From: Ruania alkalisoli
GTDB lineage: Bacteria > Actinomycetota > Actinomycetes > Actinomycetales > Beutenbergiaceae
Reading direction: 5' to 3'
NCBI RefSeq assembly: GCF_014960965.1
Contig: NZ_CP063169.1
Location: forward strand, 2,203,581 to 2,267,580
DNA: 64,000 bases
Shown here: positions 47,223 to 57,044 of the stretch, piece by piece
Numbering within the stretch: position 1 is the first letter of the stretch
Layout: every line of letters starts with the position of its first letter
The notes under the pieces: generated by a model
Seen by the model: the letters and a program-made list of their open reading frames with translations, nothing else
Told to the model about the DNA's origin: nothing
The model's database searches: none
Program-made: the position numbers and the translations under genes

Positions 47223-49102
47223 CAGCGCTCCCCCTCCTTGCTACCAGTTCCGGCAGAGGCATCGGCCGTGACCCCGCTGCGCTCGTCGGCGTCCGCTGAG
47301 TCCCCGCCCTCGGTGCTCGCCGACGTGTGCTGTCCGTCGCGGGCTGCGAGTTCGGCAGCCCGGCGCCGCTCGGCGATCGTTTGCCCGGCCCCGGACTCTG
47401 CGCCGCTGCGGATCCGTCCCCGCCCACGGTAGAGCGGTACCTCCGAGCCGAGGTGCCGTGGGTCGAGCCCGGAGAGCCGGTGCCCCTGGCCGAAGAACTT
47501 CGTCCGCACCAGCAGCTGCATCATCGGGTGAGTGAACAGGAACACCACGATCACGTCGATGAAGGTCGTCAACCCCAGCGTGAACGCGAAACCGCGCACG
47601 CCTCCCACGGCCAGCGTGTACAACACGACCGCGGCCAGCAGGTTGACCGCATCCGAGGCCAGGATCGTACGCCGCGCCCGGGCCCAGCCGAGTTCGATCG
47701 CGTCCTCCAGCCGACGGCCCTCGCGCACCTCGTCGCGGATACGTTCGAAGTACACAATGAACGAGTCGGCCGTGATCCCGATCGCGACGATCAGACCGGC
47801 GACGCCTGCGAGGGAGAGCCGGTACCCGATGAGCTGCGACATCGCCGTGATCGCACCGTAGGTGATCGCACCGGCGATCAGCAGGCTGGCCATCGTGACC
47901 AGGCCCAGGCCCCGGTACTGCACCAGGCAGTACAGCACGATCAGAACCAATCCGATCAGACCGGCGAGGATGCCGCGCTCGAGTTGTTCGGCACCGAGGG
48001 TCGCCGAGATCTGGTCCTGGCTCTGCACCTCGAAGGTGATCGGGAGCGCGCCGAAGTTCAGCTGGTTCGCCAGTGACTGGGTCTCTTCCTGCGTGAACGG
48101 ACTCGCCGAGCTGCCGCGAATCTGCGCCTCACCGTCGGGAATCTGCTCGGTGACGTTTGGCGCGGAGATCACCAGCCGGTCCAGCACCATCGCGAATCGG
48201 TTCTGGCCGCTGGTGGCGAGTCCGGCGAGCCGCTCGGTGATGTCCGAGAACGTCTCACCGCCGGCATTCGTGAAGGTGATGTTGACGACGTACTCGTTGG
48301 TGACGATCCCCTGTTGGTTCACGTACAGACCAGAGTTGGCGGTCTCGATCTCGGTCCCCGCCAGCTCGGACGGACCGAGGATGTACTTGGCCGTGCCGTC
48401 CTCGGCACAGGCCACCAGTGGGGCGTCCGGATCGTCCCCGCCGGTTCCGACCAGGTTCGCACTGTCGAGACAGTTGAGGGTGTAGAAGTCGTAGAGCACC
48501 TGCTCGGTGATCCAGGCGGTGTCCGAGGCGCTCGTCGGCTCGGTGGCCGGCTCGGTGGAGAGCTCGCCGTCGCCGTCCTGGTCAGCCGCCGTCCTGGCAG
48601 CCTCGGCAATCTCCTCGTCGGTGTACTGCGGCTGCGTATCGGGCTCGTCGGTGGACTCGTCCACGGCTTCGGGGTCCTCCGCCGCTTCCAGTGCGGAGGG
48701 GTCGATCGGACCCGGCCCCGCCTCGGTGAGCAGCACCCGGAAACGCATCTGCGCGCTGCGGCGGACCAGGTCGAGCGTCTCCTGGCTCGGGTTGCCCGGG
48801 AGGCCGACCACGATGTTCTCGCCACCCTGGCTGGTGATCTCCGCCTCGGCGACGCCACTGGCGTCGACGCGCTGACGCATGATGCGGATCGCCTCGTCGA
48901 TCTGCGCCTCGGTCACCTCGGCACCCTCGGCGGTGGGCTGCAGGATGAGCTGGGTCCCGCCCTCAAGGTCGAGGGCGAGGCTTGGGCTCATCTCACCGTC
49001 GCCCCACCGTGCGGAGGCGAACAGCCCTCCGAAGGTCAGGCCGAGGATGATCAGCAGATAGATCAGCGTGCGCACGGGATGGACCCGGCTGCGTGTAGCC
49101 AC
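47222..49102 (-). CDS. secD: Protein translocase subunit SecD
   Basis: A 626-residue membrane protein. After the first helix comes DLEGGTQLILQP, a large P1 domain (with an acidic insert rich in Glu, Asp and Thr, about residues 125-180), then five helices containing the conserved GLIVAIGITADSFIVYFERIRDE. A hydrophilic C-terminal tail of roughly 80 residues includes acidic and Ser-rich parts. GTG 49102 is used; AAGTACGA upstream is a weak binding site. It follows yajC by 53 bases. Confidence 0.95.
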   Translation of the reverse strand: MATRSRVHPVRTLIYLLIILGLTFGGLFASARWGDGEMSPSLALDLEGGTQLILQPTAEGAEVTEAQIDEAIRIMRQRVDASGVAEAEITSQGGENIVVGLPGNPSQETLDLVRRSAQMRFRVLLTEAGPGPIDPSALEAAEDPEAVDESTDEPDTQPQYTDEEIAEAARTAADQDGDGELSTEPATEPTSASDTAWITEQVLYDFYTLNCLDSANLVGTGGDDPDAPLVACAEDGTAKYILGPSELAGTEIETANSGLYVNQQGIVTNEYVVNITFTNAGGETFSDITERLAGLATSGQNRFAMVLDRLVISAPNVTEQIPDGEAQIRGSSASPFTQEETQSLANQLNFGALPITFEVQSQDQISATLGAEQLERGILAGLIGLVLIVLYCLVQYRGLGLVTMASLLIAGAITYGAITAMSQLIGYRLSLAGVAGLIVAIGITADSFIVYFERIRDEVREGRRLEDAIELGWARARRTILASDAVNLLAAVVLYTLAVGGVRGFAFTLGLTTFIDVIVVFLFTHPMMQLLVRTKFFGQGHRLSGLDPRHLGSEVPLYRGRGRIRSGAESGAGQTIAERRRAAELAARDGQHTSASTEGGDSADADERSGVTADASAGTGSKEGER

Positions 49103-49155
49103 TCGTACTTCTTCCTACCAGGCGCCGGCGCTCAGTCCGACGGCGATGAGAGGTC

Positions 49156-49587
49156 TCAGATCCGGTCGTCTCGGCGGATGTCGTCGAGCTCGTTGCGACT
49201 CGTGAATCCGGACGGCCGCGTCGGATCCTCGGACGCGCCCGAGGCATCGTCAGCCCCCGTGGAAGTCTCCGCATCCTCGGCAGTCTCCCCGTCCTCGACG
49301 TCACCGGCCTCATCAGCCTCGCCCACGGGCTGTTCGGCGTCTCGCAATTTTGCCAGCGCGGCTTTGATGAACCGCACCTGGGTGCCGGGGCTGGTCTCGA
49401 GCGTGATGACATCCCCGTCGACGTCGACCACCGTGCCGATCAGACCACCGATGGTCTGCACCTCCTGCCCCTCCTCGAGGTGGTCGCGGAAGGACAACTG
49501 GTCCTGCTGCTTGCGGCGCATGCGCCAGTTCATGAACAGCAGGGCACCGAGCCCCACCACGACGATGGCGAGAAATGCGGGGTCCAT
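49156..49587 (-). CDS. yajC: Preprotein translocase subunit YajC
   Basis: Small partner of SecDF. The 143-residue protein has one N-terminal helix (FLAIVVVGLGALLFMNWRMRRKQQ), the conserved GQEVQTIGGLIGTVVDVDGDVITLE and an extra 55-residue acidic tail rich in Glu, Asp and Ala. ATG 49587; a good promoter lies 48 bases upstream, so it probably heads yajC-secD-secF-apt. Confidence 0.94.
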   Translation of the reverse strand: MDPAFLAIVVVGLGALLFMNWRMRRKQQDQLSFRDHLEEGQEVQTIGGLIGTVVDVDGDVITLETSPGTQVRFIKAALAKLRDAEQPVGEADEAGDVEDGETAEDAETSTGADDASGASEDPTRPSGFTSRNELDDIRRDDRI

Positions 49588-49634
49588 GAGTGGGCACGCT
49601 CCAGTGCTGGGTCGAGAAGACGGACGTCTCAGCG

Positions 49635-49663
49635 ATTGTAGGTGACCGGCGACGGGCCACCAA
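49635..49663 (-). promoter_or_regulatory. Promoter of yajC-secD-secF-apt
   Basis: On the minus strand TTGGTG (49658-49663), 17-base spacer, TACAAT (49635-49640). This is one of the best sigma-70-like promoters in the window, in the 116-base gap between ruvB and yajC. Confidence 0.65.
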
Positions 49664-49703
49664 CCACAGGTCGACTACGACCGGTCGGGACAATCCCGGG
49701 ACA

Positions 49704-50732
49704 TCACTCCCAGAGCGCTCCGGTCCGGGTCGGCGCACTCATGCCCAGGTGCTCGAATGCCGCGGCCGTGGCCACCCGGCCCCGTGGCGTCCGGGCCATG
49801 AATCCCTCGCGTACGAGGAACGGTTCGGCCACCGTCTCCACCGTCTCAGGTTCCTCCCCGATGGCGACGGCGAGTGTGGTCAGCCCGGTCGGCCCACCGC
49901 CGAACTGACGGCATAGCGCGCGCAGCACCGCACGGTCCAGCCGGTCCAGACCGCGCGGGTCGACCTCGAAGACATCGAGTGCAGCCATCGCGGCACCCAG
50001 ATCCAGCACACCCGTGCCGCGCACCTGCGCCCAGTCCTGCACGCGGCGCAGGAGCCGGTTGGCGATCCGCGGCGTCCCGCGTGCGCGAGAGGCGATCTGG
50101 GAGGCCGCGTCAGCGTGCAGATCGGCCCCGAGCAGCCGAGCCGACCGCGTCAGCACCAGCTCGAGCTCGTCCTCGGAGTAGAAGTCCATGTGGGCGGTGA
50201 AGCCGAACCGGTCCCGCAATGGCGCGGGCAGCAGACCTGACCGGGTCGTGGCTCCCACCACGGTGAACGGAGGCAGAGACAGCGGGATGGCGGTGGCGCC
50301 GGGTCCTTTGCCGACCACGACGTCGACCCGGAAGTCCTCCATCGCCAGGTAGAGCATCTCCTCGGCGGGCCGGGCCAGCCGATGGATCTCGTCGATGAAG
50401 AGGACGTCTCCCTCCTGCACGGCGGAGAGGATAGCGGCCAGGTCGCCTGCATGCTGGACCGCCGGACCGGAGGTGATGCGCAGCGCCCCACCCACCTCCG
50501 AGGCCACGATCATCGCCAGGGTGGTCTTCCCGAGCCCGGGTGGGCCGGCCAGGAGGACGTGGTCGGGGGACTTCGACCGGGCGTTGGCAGCGTCGAGCAC
50601 CAACGAGAGCTGGTCGCGTACGACCGGTTGTCCGATGAACTCCTCCAACCGCCGTGGCCGCAGCGCCGCCTCGGCCGCACGGTCCAGCTCGTCCGCCTCG
50701 GCGGCCAGCAGGTGGTCCTCGTGCTCAGCCAC
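49704..50732 (-). CDS. ruvB: Holliday junction branch-migration helicase RuvB
   Basis: Hexameric AAA+ motor of branch migration. The 342-residue protein has Walker A GPPGLGKT (63-70), Walker [10 protein letters not shown], sensor [18 protein letters not shown] and a winged-helix C-terminus ending in [20 protein letters not shown] 50732 follows GGGAGGAGG at 5 bases and overlaps the ruvA stop by 8 bases; a longer reading to 50765 is inside ruvA. Confidence 0.97.
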   Translation of the reverse strand: MAEHEDHLLAAEADELDRAAEAALRPRRLEEFIGQPVVRDQLSLVLDAANARSKSPDHVLLAGPPGLGKTTLAMIVASEVGGALRITSGPAVQHAGDLAAILSAVQEGDVLFIDEIHRLARPAEEMLYLAMEDFRVDVVVGKGPGATAIPLSLPPFTVVGATTRSGLLPAPLRDRFGFTAHMDFYSEDELELVLTRSARLLGADLHADAASQIASRARGTPRIANRLLRRVQDWAQVRGTGVLDLGAAMAALDVFEVDPRGLDRLDRAVLRALCRQFGGGPTGLTTLAVAIGEEPETVETVAEPFLVREGFMARTPRGRVATAAAFEHLGMSAPTRTGALWE

Positions 50733-51336
50733 GAACGCCTCCTCCCAGGCGCAGCAATGAGGCACGGAGGACGGCGCCGGTGTCGCCGGTCACCGACGTA
50801 TCCTCCTCGGCGAGGACCGCATCGACGGCGCTCTCGGCCTGCTTGGCAGCCCATCCCAGGCCGATGAGGGCTGCGACGACGTCAGTGCGCCCACCCTCGG
50901 CAGCCGCAGGGACGGCAGCGGTGGTCCCGTCTGCGGCGGGTCCGAGCCGGTCACCCAGCTCCAGCACGATCCGTCGCGCCCCCTTCTGCCCGATCCCCGG
51001 CACGCGTGTGAGGGCTTTGAGGTCTTCGATCGCGACGGCGCTGCGCAGCTCGTCTGGCGAGTGGACGGCAAGCATCGCCAGGGCCAGCCGCGGACCGACC
51101 CCGCTGACGGTGAGCAGTGTGTCGAAGACGTCGCGTTCCTCAGCGTTCGCGAACCCGAACAGGGTCATGGAGTCCTCACGGACGACGAGTGTGGTCGCGA
51201 GGCTGGCCTCCGCTCCCGCTCGCAGTCCGGCCAACGTGCCGGGGGTGGCCTGCACCCGGTACCCGATCCCTCCGGTGGACAGGACGCAGGCGTCGAGTCC
51301 GACGTGGTCCACTCGACCGGTGACCGAGGCGATCAT
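50725..51336 (-). CDS. ruvA: Holliday junction-binding protein RuvA
   Basis: Tetramer that holds the four-way junction and loads RuvB. The 203-residue protein opens with [19 protein letters not shown] (OB fold), has two helix-hairpin-helix motifs ([13 protein letters not shown] and [16 protein letters not shown]) and a C-terminal RuvB-binding domain ([20 protein letters not shown]). ATG 51336 follows GGGAGGAG. Confidence 0.96.
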   Translation of the reverse strand: MIASVTGRVDHVGLDACVLSTGGIGYRVQATPGTLAGLRAGAEASLATTLVVREDSMTLFGFANAEERDVFDTLLTVSGVGPRLALAMLAVHSPDELRSAVAIEDLKALTRVPGIGQKGARRIVLELGDRLGPAADGTTAAVPAAAEGGRTDVVAALIGLGWAAKQAESAVDAVLAEEDTSVTGDTGAVLRASLLRLGGGVRG

Positions 51337-51405
51337 CTGCTGCTCCTCCCACTGACGGTCCGGTACGACACGGATCGTCACGCGAACATCTGTACTAGCG
51401 CCAGG

Positions 51406-52005
51406 TTAACGGCCAGGGAAGCGGGCGCGGGTGCGACCCGCCGTCCGGGATTGCGCTTCTGCCGCCGCCCAGGCCTGCTGCGCGGGTGTCTGCCGCGATC
51501 CGGCTGCCTGGTGTACCGATCCGACGGCGTGCGCTCGCCATGCGTGCGTGATCGCCAGTGCCAGGGCATCCGCCGCATCAGCGGGCCGCGGGATCTCAGG
51601 CAGCTCAAGCAGACGCCGCACCATTTCTTGCACCTGGGCCTTCTCGGCACGACCGCTCCCGGTCACCGCAGCCTTCACTTCGCTCGGCGTGTGCAGCGCG
51701 ACCGGTACCCGGGCTCGACTCGCCGCGACCATCGCCAGCCCGGCCACCTGTGCGGTCCCGGTCACTGTGCGCACGTTGTGCTGGGCGAACACTTGCTCGA
51801 CGGCGACGGCATCGGGCTCCAGCCGCGCGATCCAGGCCTCGATCTCGTCGGCGATCGCCCGGAGGCGTTCACTGAGGGGATCTTCCGGTGCGGTCCGCGC
51901 CACACCGACGTCGACGAGCCGCAGGCCGCGGCCACGTCCCGAGTCGACAACACCCAGTCCGCACCTGGTCAGGCCAGGATCGACACCGAGGATGCGAAAG
52001 CTCAT
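51406..52005 (-). CDS. ruvC: Crossover junction endonuclease RuvC
   Basis: Resolves Holliday junctions. The 199-residue protein has the acidic catalytic set: Asp9 in [13 protein letters not shown], Glu70 in [10 protein letters not shown], and Asp residues in [21 protein letters not shown] 52005 follows GGGAGAG at 8 bases. A C-terminal extension of about 25 residues, basic, is beyond the core. It is 69 bases upstream of ruvA in the usual ruvC-ruvA-ruvB order. Confidence 0.96.
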   Translation of the reverse strand: MSFRILGVDPGLTRCGLGVVDSGRGRGLRLVDVGVARTAPEDPLSERLRAIADEIEAWIARLEPDAVAVEQVFAQHNVRTVTGTAQVAGLAMVAASRARVPVALHTPSEVKAAVTGSGRAEKAQVQEMVRRLLELPEIPRPADAADALALAITHAWRAHAVGSVHQAAGSRQTPAQQAWAAAEAQSRTAGRTRARFPGR

Positions 52006-52063
52006 GAATGCCACTCTCCCAGCCGGTGGGAGGCTGGTGTGGAACCGACACGAGAGCGGGCCG

Positions 52064-52822
52064 TCAGGACTCCTCGACCGCGGCCAGTACCTCGTCCGAG
52101 GCGTCGAAGTTGGCGAACACGTTCTGCACGTCGTCACTGTCATCGAGAGCGTCCAGTAGGCGAAGCACCTTGCGGGCACCCTCGACGTCGACCTCGATCT
52201 GGGTGGCGGGGACGAACTGCGCGTCGGCGGAGTCGTAGTCGATTCCGGCCTCCTGCAGCGCCGTGCGCACTGCCACCAGATCTGTCGCCTCGCTCAGCAC
52301 TTCGAACGACTCCCCGAGGTCGTTGACCTCCTCGGCACCGGCATCCAGGACCGCGACGAGGATGTCGTCCTCGGTGAGACCGTCCGTCTTGGAGACCAGC
52401 ACGACACCCTTGCGGGTGAACAGGTAGGAGACGCTGCCCGGGTCGGCGAGGTTGCCGCCGTTACGGGTGAACGCGACACGCACATCGGAGGCGGCGCGGT
52501 TCTTGTTGTCGGTCAGGCACTCCACGAGCACGGCCACACCGCCGGGCGCATACCCCTCGTACATGATCGTCTCGTAGTCGGCCGCACCGGCTTCCTCACC
52601 GGAGCCACGCTTGAGTGCCCGGTCGATGTTGTCATTAGGTACCGAGGACTTCTTGGCCTTCTGGATGGCATCGAAGAGGGTCGGGTTGGCGGCCGGGTCG
52701 CCACCGCCGGTACGGGCGGCGACCTCGATGTTCTTGATCAGCTTGGCGAACAGCTTGCCTCGCTTGGCATCGATCGCTGCCTTCTTGTGCTTCGTCGTTG
52801 CCCATTTGGAGTGACCCGACAT
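52064..52822 (-). CDS. YebC/PmpR-family protein (TACO1-like)
   Basis: A 252-residue protein starting [25 protein letters not shown], the family signature. Members were first called transcriptional regulators; newer work links YebC to translation of polyproline stretches. Three domains are of normal length. ATG 52822. It sits between pdxT and ruvC, as in many actinobacteria (Rv2603c region). Confidence 0.95.
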   Translation of the reverse strand: MSGHSKWATTKHKKAAIDAKRGKLFAKLIKNIEVAARTGGGDPAANPTLFDAIQKAKKSSVPNDNIDRALKRGSGEEAGAADYETIMYEGYAPGGVAVLVECLTDNKNRAASDVRVAFTRNGGNLADPGSVSYLFTRKGVVLVSKTDGLTEDDILVAVLDAGAEEVNDLGESFEVLSEATDLVAVRTALQEAGIDYDSADAQFVPATQIEVDVEGARKVLRLLDALDDSDDVQNVFANFDASDEVLAAVEES

Positions 52823-52884
52823 GTGTTCACCTCTCGCATCTGATCCTGTGCTCCGCAACTCGGCCGCCCTGCGGAGCGAATGAC

Positions 52885-53502
52885 TCAGCGGTGCGCCCGG
52901 ACCAGATCGACGAATGCGCGGTGGATGCGCACGTCCCCACTGATCTCCGGGTGGAAGGCAGTCGCCATCAGCGCACCCTGACGTACTGCGACGATCCTAC
53001 CCGCCGCCGGACCGGTGCTCACTGTAGCGAGCACGTCCACACCGGCCGCTGCTTGCTCGACCCACGGAGCTCGGATGAAGACCGCGCGCATCGGCTCCTC
53101 ATCGTCGCCGGCTCCGAGCTGCGGAGCGTGCAGATCCTCCTCGAAGGAGTCGACCTGACGTCCGAAGGCGTTGCGGCGCACGGTCACGTCGAGCCCGCCC
53201 ACCGTCTGCTGCCCGTCGATCCCGTCCAGGATCCGATCGGCGAGCAGGATCATGCCCGCGCACGAACCGTAGACAGGCATGCCACCGGCGATGCGAGCGC
53301 GCAGCGGCTCCATCAGGCCGAACCTGCGTAGCAGCTTGTCGATCGTCGAGGATTCGCCGCCGGGGAGGACGAGTGCATCCACCGAGCTGAGCTCCTCGCT
53401 GCGGCGCACACGCCTGGACCGGGCACCCGCTCGCTCCAGCGCACGCGAGTGCTCCAGCACGTCACCTTGGAGAGCGAGCACGCCGATGATGGGGTTGCTC
53501 AC
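52885..53502 (-). CDS. pdxT: Pyridoxal 5'-phosphate synthase glutaminase subunit PdxT
   Basis: Hydrolyses glutamine and channels ammonia to PdxS for PLP synthesis. The 205-residue protein has [20 protein letters not shown] (47-54), nucleophile Cys81 in [11 protein letters not shown], and the His-Glu pair in [12 protein letters not shown] 53502 follows GAAGGA and overlaps the NUDIX gene stop by 4 bases; upstream readings to 53961 belong to the NUDIX gene region. Confidence 0.96.
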   Translation of the reverse strand: MSNPIIGVLALQGDVLEHSRALERAGARSRRVRRSEELSSVDALVLPGGESSTIDKLLRRFGLMEPLRARIAGGMPVYGSCAGMILLADRILDGIDGQQTVGGLDVTVRRNAFGRQVDSFEEDLHAPQLGAGDDEEPMRAVFIRAPWVEQAAAGVDVLATVSTGPAAGRIVAVRQGALMATAFHPEISGDVRIHRAFVDLVRAHR

Positions 53503-54104
53503 CGGTGATGTCCTTCCTCGCTCGCGCTGCTGGCTTGTCGCGTCGTCGCAGGGGACGCGATCGTCGTGCGCTCGTCCTGCAGACCGAGGTGGATGACCGT
53601 GCCGTCCCAGCCACTGCGCCACTGCCGGACCAGGGCCGGCAGCTGTGCGGGGAAGATCTCCCGCGTGACCTGGGCGAGGTCGCCGGCCTCCCACCAGCAC
53701 ACTTCGTCCATGAACCCCCGCTCGACCGCGGTCCATCCGTCCGTGCTGACGGCCGACCCTGCTGGGACGTGGGCGAGGAAGAAGACCTCGTCCTGACGTA
53801 CGGTCTCGGCGAAGAAGTCGAATCTCGCCTGCCTGGTGAGGACGGGACCCACCAGCACCTGAGGGTCGACCCACAGGCCGGCCTCCTCGGCCAGCTCGCG
53901 CACCGCTGCCTGCCGCGGGCTCTCCCCTGGTTCGATACCGCCGCCGATCGTGAAGTACCACGAGCGTTCCGGCTGGTCGGCATCGTGCCCGCGCGCGAGC
54001 AGCACACGGCCGTCGTCACCGAAGACGACCACGCGTGCCGCCTGCCGGTAGGCGGTGCCGTCCGGGAGGCGCTCCCAGTCCGGCCCGAGATTGGCTCCGC
54101 TCAC
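53499..54104 (-). CDS. NUDIX hydrolase
   Basis: A 201-residue protein with a perfect NUDIX box at residues 55-77 ([23 protein letters not shown]). The N-terminus ([23 protein letters not shown]) is typical of stand-alone NUDIX pyrophosphatases of nucleotide or coenzyme derivatives; the substrate is not known. GTG 54104 lies 12 bases after pdxS with no strong Shine-Dalgarno, and its end overlaps pdxT. It thus separates the two PLP-synthase subunits, which are often adjacent. Confidence 0.85.
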   Translation of the reverse strand: MSGANLGPDWERLPDGTAYRQAARVVVFGDDGRVLLARGHDADQPERSWYFTIGGGIEPGESPRQAAVRELAEEAGLWVDPQVLVGPVLTRQARFDFFAETVRQDEVFFLAHVPAGSAVSTDGWTAVERGFMDEVCWWEAGDLAQVTREIFPAQLPALVRQWRSGWDGTVIHLGLQDERTTIASPATTRQASSASEEGHHR

Positions 54105-54116
54105 CCGCCCGGCGCC

Positions 54117-55043
54117 TCACCAACCCCGCTCGGCGAGCCGGTGCGGGACGGGTACGTCATCGACGTTGATCCCGACCATCGCCTCGCCCAGCCCGCGCGA
54201 GGCGTCGGCCACCTGATCCGGGTCGTCATAGAACGTGGTCGCACGAACGATGGCCGCTGCGCGCTGCGCGGGATTCCCGGACTTGAAGATCCCGGACCCG
54301 ACGAACACGCCCTCGGCCCCGAGCTGCATCATCATCGCTGCGTCGGCCGGGGTGGCGATGCCGCCAGCAGTGAAGAGAACCACGGGGAGCTTGCCGGCTT
54401 GGGCAACCTCACGCACGAGCTCGTAGGGGGCCTGCAGCTCCTTCGCGGCGACATACAGCTCGTCCTGCGGCAGATTCTGCAGCCGGCGGATCTCCTGCCG
54501 GATCTGACGCATGTGGGTGGTCGCGTTGGAGACGTCACCCGTACCCGCCTCCCCCTTCGAGCGGATCATGGCGGCACCCTCGGTGATACGCCGCAACGCC
54601 TCTCCGAGGTTGGTCGCCCCGCACACGAACGGCACGGTGAAGTCCCATTTGTCGATGTGATTGGCATAGTCGGCGGGGGTCAGGACTTCGGACTCGTCGA
54701 TGTAATCGACCCCGAGGCTCTGCAGCACCTGGGCCTCGACGAAGTGACCGATGCGCGCCTTGGCCATCACCGGGATCGAGACCGTCGAGACGATGCCGTC
54801 GATCATGTCAGGGTCGCTCATCCGCGAGACCCCGCCCTGGGCGCGGATATCGGCCGGGACCCGCTCGAGAGCCATGACTGCCACGGCACCGGCGTCCTCG
54901 GCGATCTTGGCCTGCTCCGGTGTGACGACGTCCATGATGACGCCGCCCTTGAGCATCTCGGCCATACCGCGCTTGACCCGGGCGGTCCCGCGGATGGTGC
55001 CCTGCTCGGACTCGGTGGGCGGGGGTGTCGGAGTGTCGGACAC
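54117..55043 (-). CDS. pdxS: Pyridoxal 5'-phosphate synthase lyase subunit PdxS
   Basis: Makes PLP from ribose 5-phosphate, glyceraldehyde 3-phosphate and ammonia. The 308-residue (beta/alpha)8 protein has [20 protein letters not shown], the catalytic lysines in [13 protein letters not shown] and [13 protein letters not shown], and [22 protein letters not shown] 55043 begins a short variable head; an internal start near [10 protein letters not shown] is less likely. A TAGAAT box at 55094-55099 may be its promoter. Confidence 0.96.
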   Translation of the reverse strand: MSDTPTPPPTESEQGTIRGTARVKRGMAEMLKGGVIMDVVTPEQAKIAEDAGAVAVMALERVPADIRAQGGVSRMSDPDMIDGIVSTVSIPVMAKARIGHFVEAQVLQSLGVDYIDESEVLTPADYANHIDKWDFTVPFVCGATNLGEALRRITEGAAMIRSKGEAGTGDVSNATTHMRQIRQEIRRLQNLPQDELYVAAKELQAPYELVREVAQAGKLPVVLFTAGGIATPADAAMMMQLGAEGVFVGSGIFKSGNPAQRAAAIVRATTFYDDPDQVADASRGLGEAMVGINVDDVPVPHRLAERGW

Positions 55044-55093
55044 GATGACCTTTCGGGCGTTGGGCAGGCGGCGGCGCCGCCGGGACTACCGCC

Positions 55094-55099
55094 ATTCTA
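55094..55099 (-). promoter_or_regulatory. Possible -10 box of pdxS
   Basis: TAGAAT on the minus strand in CACTAGAATGGCGG, about 50 bases before the pdxS GTG, with no convincing -35. The remaining gap to the PrsW stop at 55178 shows nothing else. Confidence 0.4.
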
Positions 55100-55177
55100 G
55101 TGCCCGCAGGCTCGCGCCGACGTGACCTGCCAGCGCCGTCTCATCCCCACCCCGGCGGCCTTCACGCGGCACTCAGC

Positions 55178-56425
55178 TCAGTAGCCGCGAGCGGCAGCAG
55201 CCCGGGCGATGGTGCCGCGCAGCTCGACCAGGTGCTCGAGGAGCTCGGTCTCACTGCGGTCGGCTCGCACGGGCCGCCCGAGCAGCACCTTCTGCCGGCG
55301 CAGCGCCAAGGTCGTCGCATCCCGCTGGAACTCGACCATCGCACGCTTGGAGCGCTCCCCCAGACGCGTGGCCCAGGTCTTGGCCTCGCTGCGCAACCGC
55401 AACGACGCAAGCATGTCCACCTCATGTGGTGCGAACCATCCCACCTGGGCGTATTCGCCGAGCCGGCCGCGGATGATCCGCGCCTCATGACGGCGCAGCC
55501 ACCACAGCAACAGCACCATGGCGGCGAAGACCGGCACCTGCACGAGTGCGTAGACCACGAAGAAGTTCGCCGCGAACAGCGCGCTGCCGTTCCACAGGGC
55601 GTGCAGGGCCATCGCCCCGAGCAGCCCGAGAGGAAAGGCCAGCAGAACTGTGCGCCGCCGCGCGGACCGGGCAGCGAGCCCGATGGCCAGGCCCGTGCAC
55701 GCGCAGAACAGCGCATGGGCGAAAGGCGACATCAGCCCGCGCAGCACGAAGACCTCCAGCACCACCTGCGCATTGCTGGAGAAGTACAGGATGTTCTCCG
55801 TGAAGGCGAACCCGGCTCCCACCGTGGCCGCATAAACCACACCGTCGACCGGGCTGTCGAGATGCTGGCGGCGCACAAGGAAGATCAGCAGCACTCCCGC
55901 CCCCTTCACCAGCTCCTCGACCACCGGTGCCACCACCACAGCGCCCAGGGCATCTGCGGTTGACGGATCGCCGGTGCGCACCTGGATCAGGACGATCGCC
56001 GTGGTGTTGAGCACCAAGGCGCTCAGCACGGCTACGCCGGCTCCCCACAGAAGGGCCACGAGCAGCATCGGTACCGGCTCCGGCTCCCACCGGTCCAGCC
56101 AGCGCACCCCGGCAAGGACGATCGCCAGGGGCACGAGCGCAAGCACGAATCCCATCGAGGTGCTGCCCAGTCCTGTCACCAAAGCGATATAGCCGAGCGC
56201 GATCAGCAGTGCGAGACCACCGATGATCGACGTCACGAGCTGGAAGACAAACCGGTTCCGGGTGCGCTGCCCGGGAGCCCACACCTGGGGTACGGGGCCA
56301 CTGCGCAGGGGCGGTGCTGACCCCGCCGGTCCAGCCGGCCACCCGCTCGCACCGGGTGCGCCAGCCGAGGCAGGCGCTTGACCGGGTCGTCGTGGCCGGT
56401 ACGCCGGCGGATACTCGAGCGGCAT
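55178..56425 (-). CDS. PrsW-family intramembrane metalloprotease
   Basis: A 415-residue membrane protein. A Pro/Ala-rich cytoplasmic head of about 60 residues is followed by eight or so helices. PrsW-type active-site motifs are present: VVEELVKG (Glu-Glu), FAFTENILY, SPFAHALFCACTG and GAMALHALWNGSALF with the metal-binding His. PrsW cleaves an anti-sigma factor in Bacillus; in actinobacteria the target is generally unknown. ATG 56425 follows GAGGTGAGG and lies 10 bases beyond the stop of the preceding gene, so it is probably the tail of the thrS-pimA run. Confidence 0.85.
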   Translation of the reverse strand: MPLEYPPAYRPRRPGQAPASAGAPGASGWPAGPAGSAPPLRSGPVPQVWAPGQRTRNRFVFQLVTSIIGGLALLIALGYIALVTGLGSTSMGFVLALVPLAIVLAGVRWLDRWEPEPVPMLLVALLWGAGVAVLSALVLNTTAIVLIQVRTGDPSTADALGAVVVAPVVEELVKGAGVLLIFLVRRQHLDSPVDGVVYAATVGAGFAFTENILYFSSNAQVVLEVFVLRGLMSPFAHALFCACTGLAIGLAARSARRRTVLLAFPLGLLGAMALHALWNGSALFAANFFVVYALVQVPVFAAMVLLLWWLRRHEARIIRGRLGEYAQVGWFAPHEVDMLASLRLRSEAKTWATRLGERSKRAMVEFQRDATTLALRRQKVLLGRPVRADRSETELLEHLVELRGTIARAAAARGY

Positions 56426-56435
56426 GGGCCTCACC

Positions 56436-57044
56436 TCAGGGCGTGACATCCGGACCGGGGTCGAGCACGTCGACCTCGTCGTCCATCTCAAACGGTCGTG
56501 GCATCGGGGCGAGGCCCGCCAACCGGAACAACCGCACCGCCCAGGTACTGCGGACGTGCCGGATCTGGACGACGGCGTCATTGTGGAACCGGCGCGCCAA
56601 CTGCACCCGGTAGACGTGGTGAGCCAGGGTGCGCAGGTGAGTTGCGCCGTCGGGGGTGGCGGCCAGCGGACGCTGATCCTCCGGTGTGCCCAGAGCTGTG
56701 CGCAGCGCCCGGCTCAGTTCGCTCTCCGCGAGGCCACGCGCTTGACCGACGGCTCGGCCCGGGCCGGTGGCACTGTGATCGTCCTCGCCGACCAAGCGCT
56801 CAGACTCCACCGCCGCGCGCCACCCGGCGTCAGCCACCACCATGGCGCCGGCAGGATCGAGCAATCCCGACTCCGCGAGTGCGATCGCGGACTCCGCGCG
56901 GTGCACGAGCTGGGCCTCGAGCGTTGCCCGGGAACTGTTCTCACGACGGTGCAGCCGATCGAGCCGTCGTGCCGCCGTCACCAGCACGACGGCGATCAGG
57001 ATGAGCCCGGCGACCACGATCAGGGCGATCTCGGCAGCGTTCAT
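56436..57044 (-). CDS. Membrane-anchored protein of the PIM gene cluster
   Basis: A 202-residue protein with one N-terminal helix (EIALIVVAGLILIAVVLVTAARRL) and a helical soluble part beginning RLDRLHRRENSSRATLEAQLVHRAESA. That segment resembles the membrane head of Rv2609c-type proteins, which carry a NUDIX domain behind it; here there is none. Function unknown. ATG 57044 follows GGAGGGGAG and overlaps the pimA stop by 4 bases, tying it to PIM synthesis. Confidence 0.72.
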   Translation of the reverse strand: MNAAEIALIVVAGLILIAVVLVTAARRLDRLHRRENSSRATLEAQLVHRAESAIALAESGLLDPAGAMVVADAGWRAAVESERLVGEDDHSATGPGRAVGQARGLAESELSRALRTALGTPEDQRPLAATPDGATHLRTLAHHVYRVQLARRFHNDAVVQIRHVRSTWAVRLFRLAGLAPMPRPFEMDDEVDVLDPGPDVTP

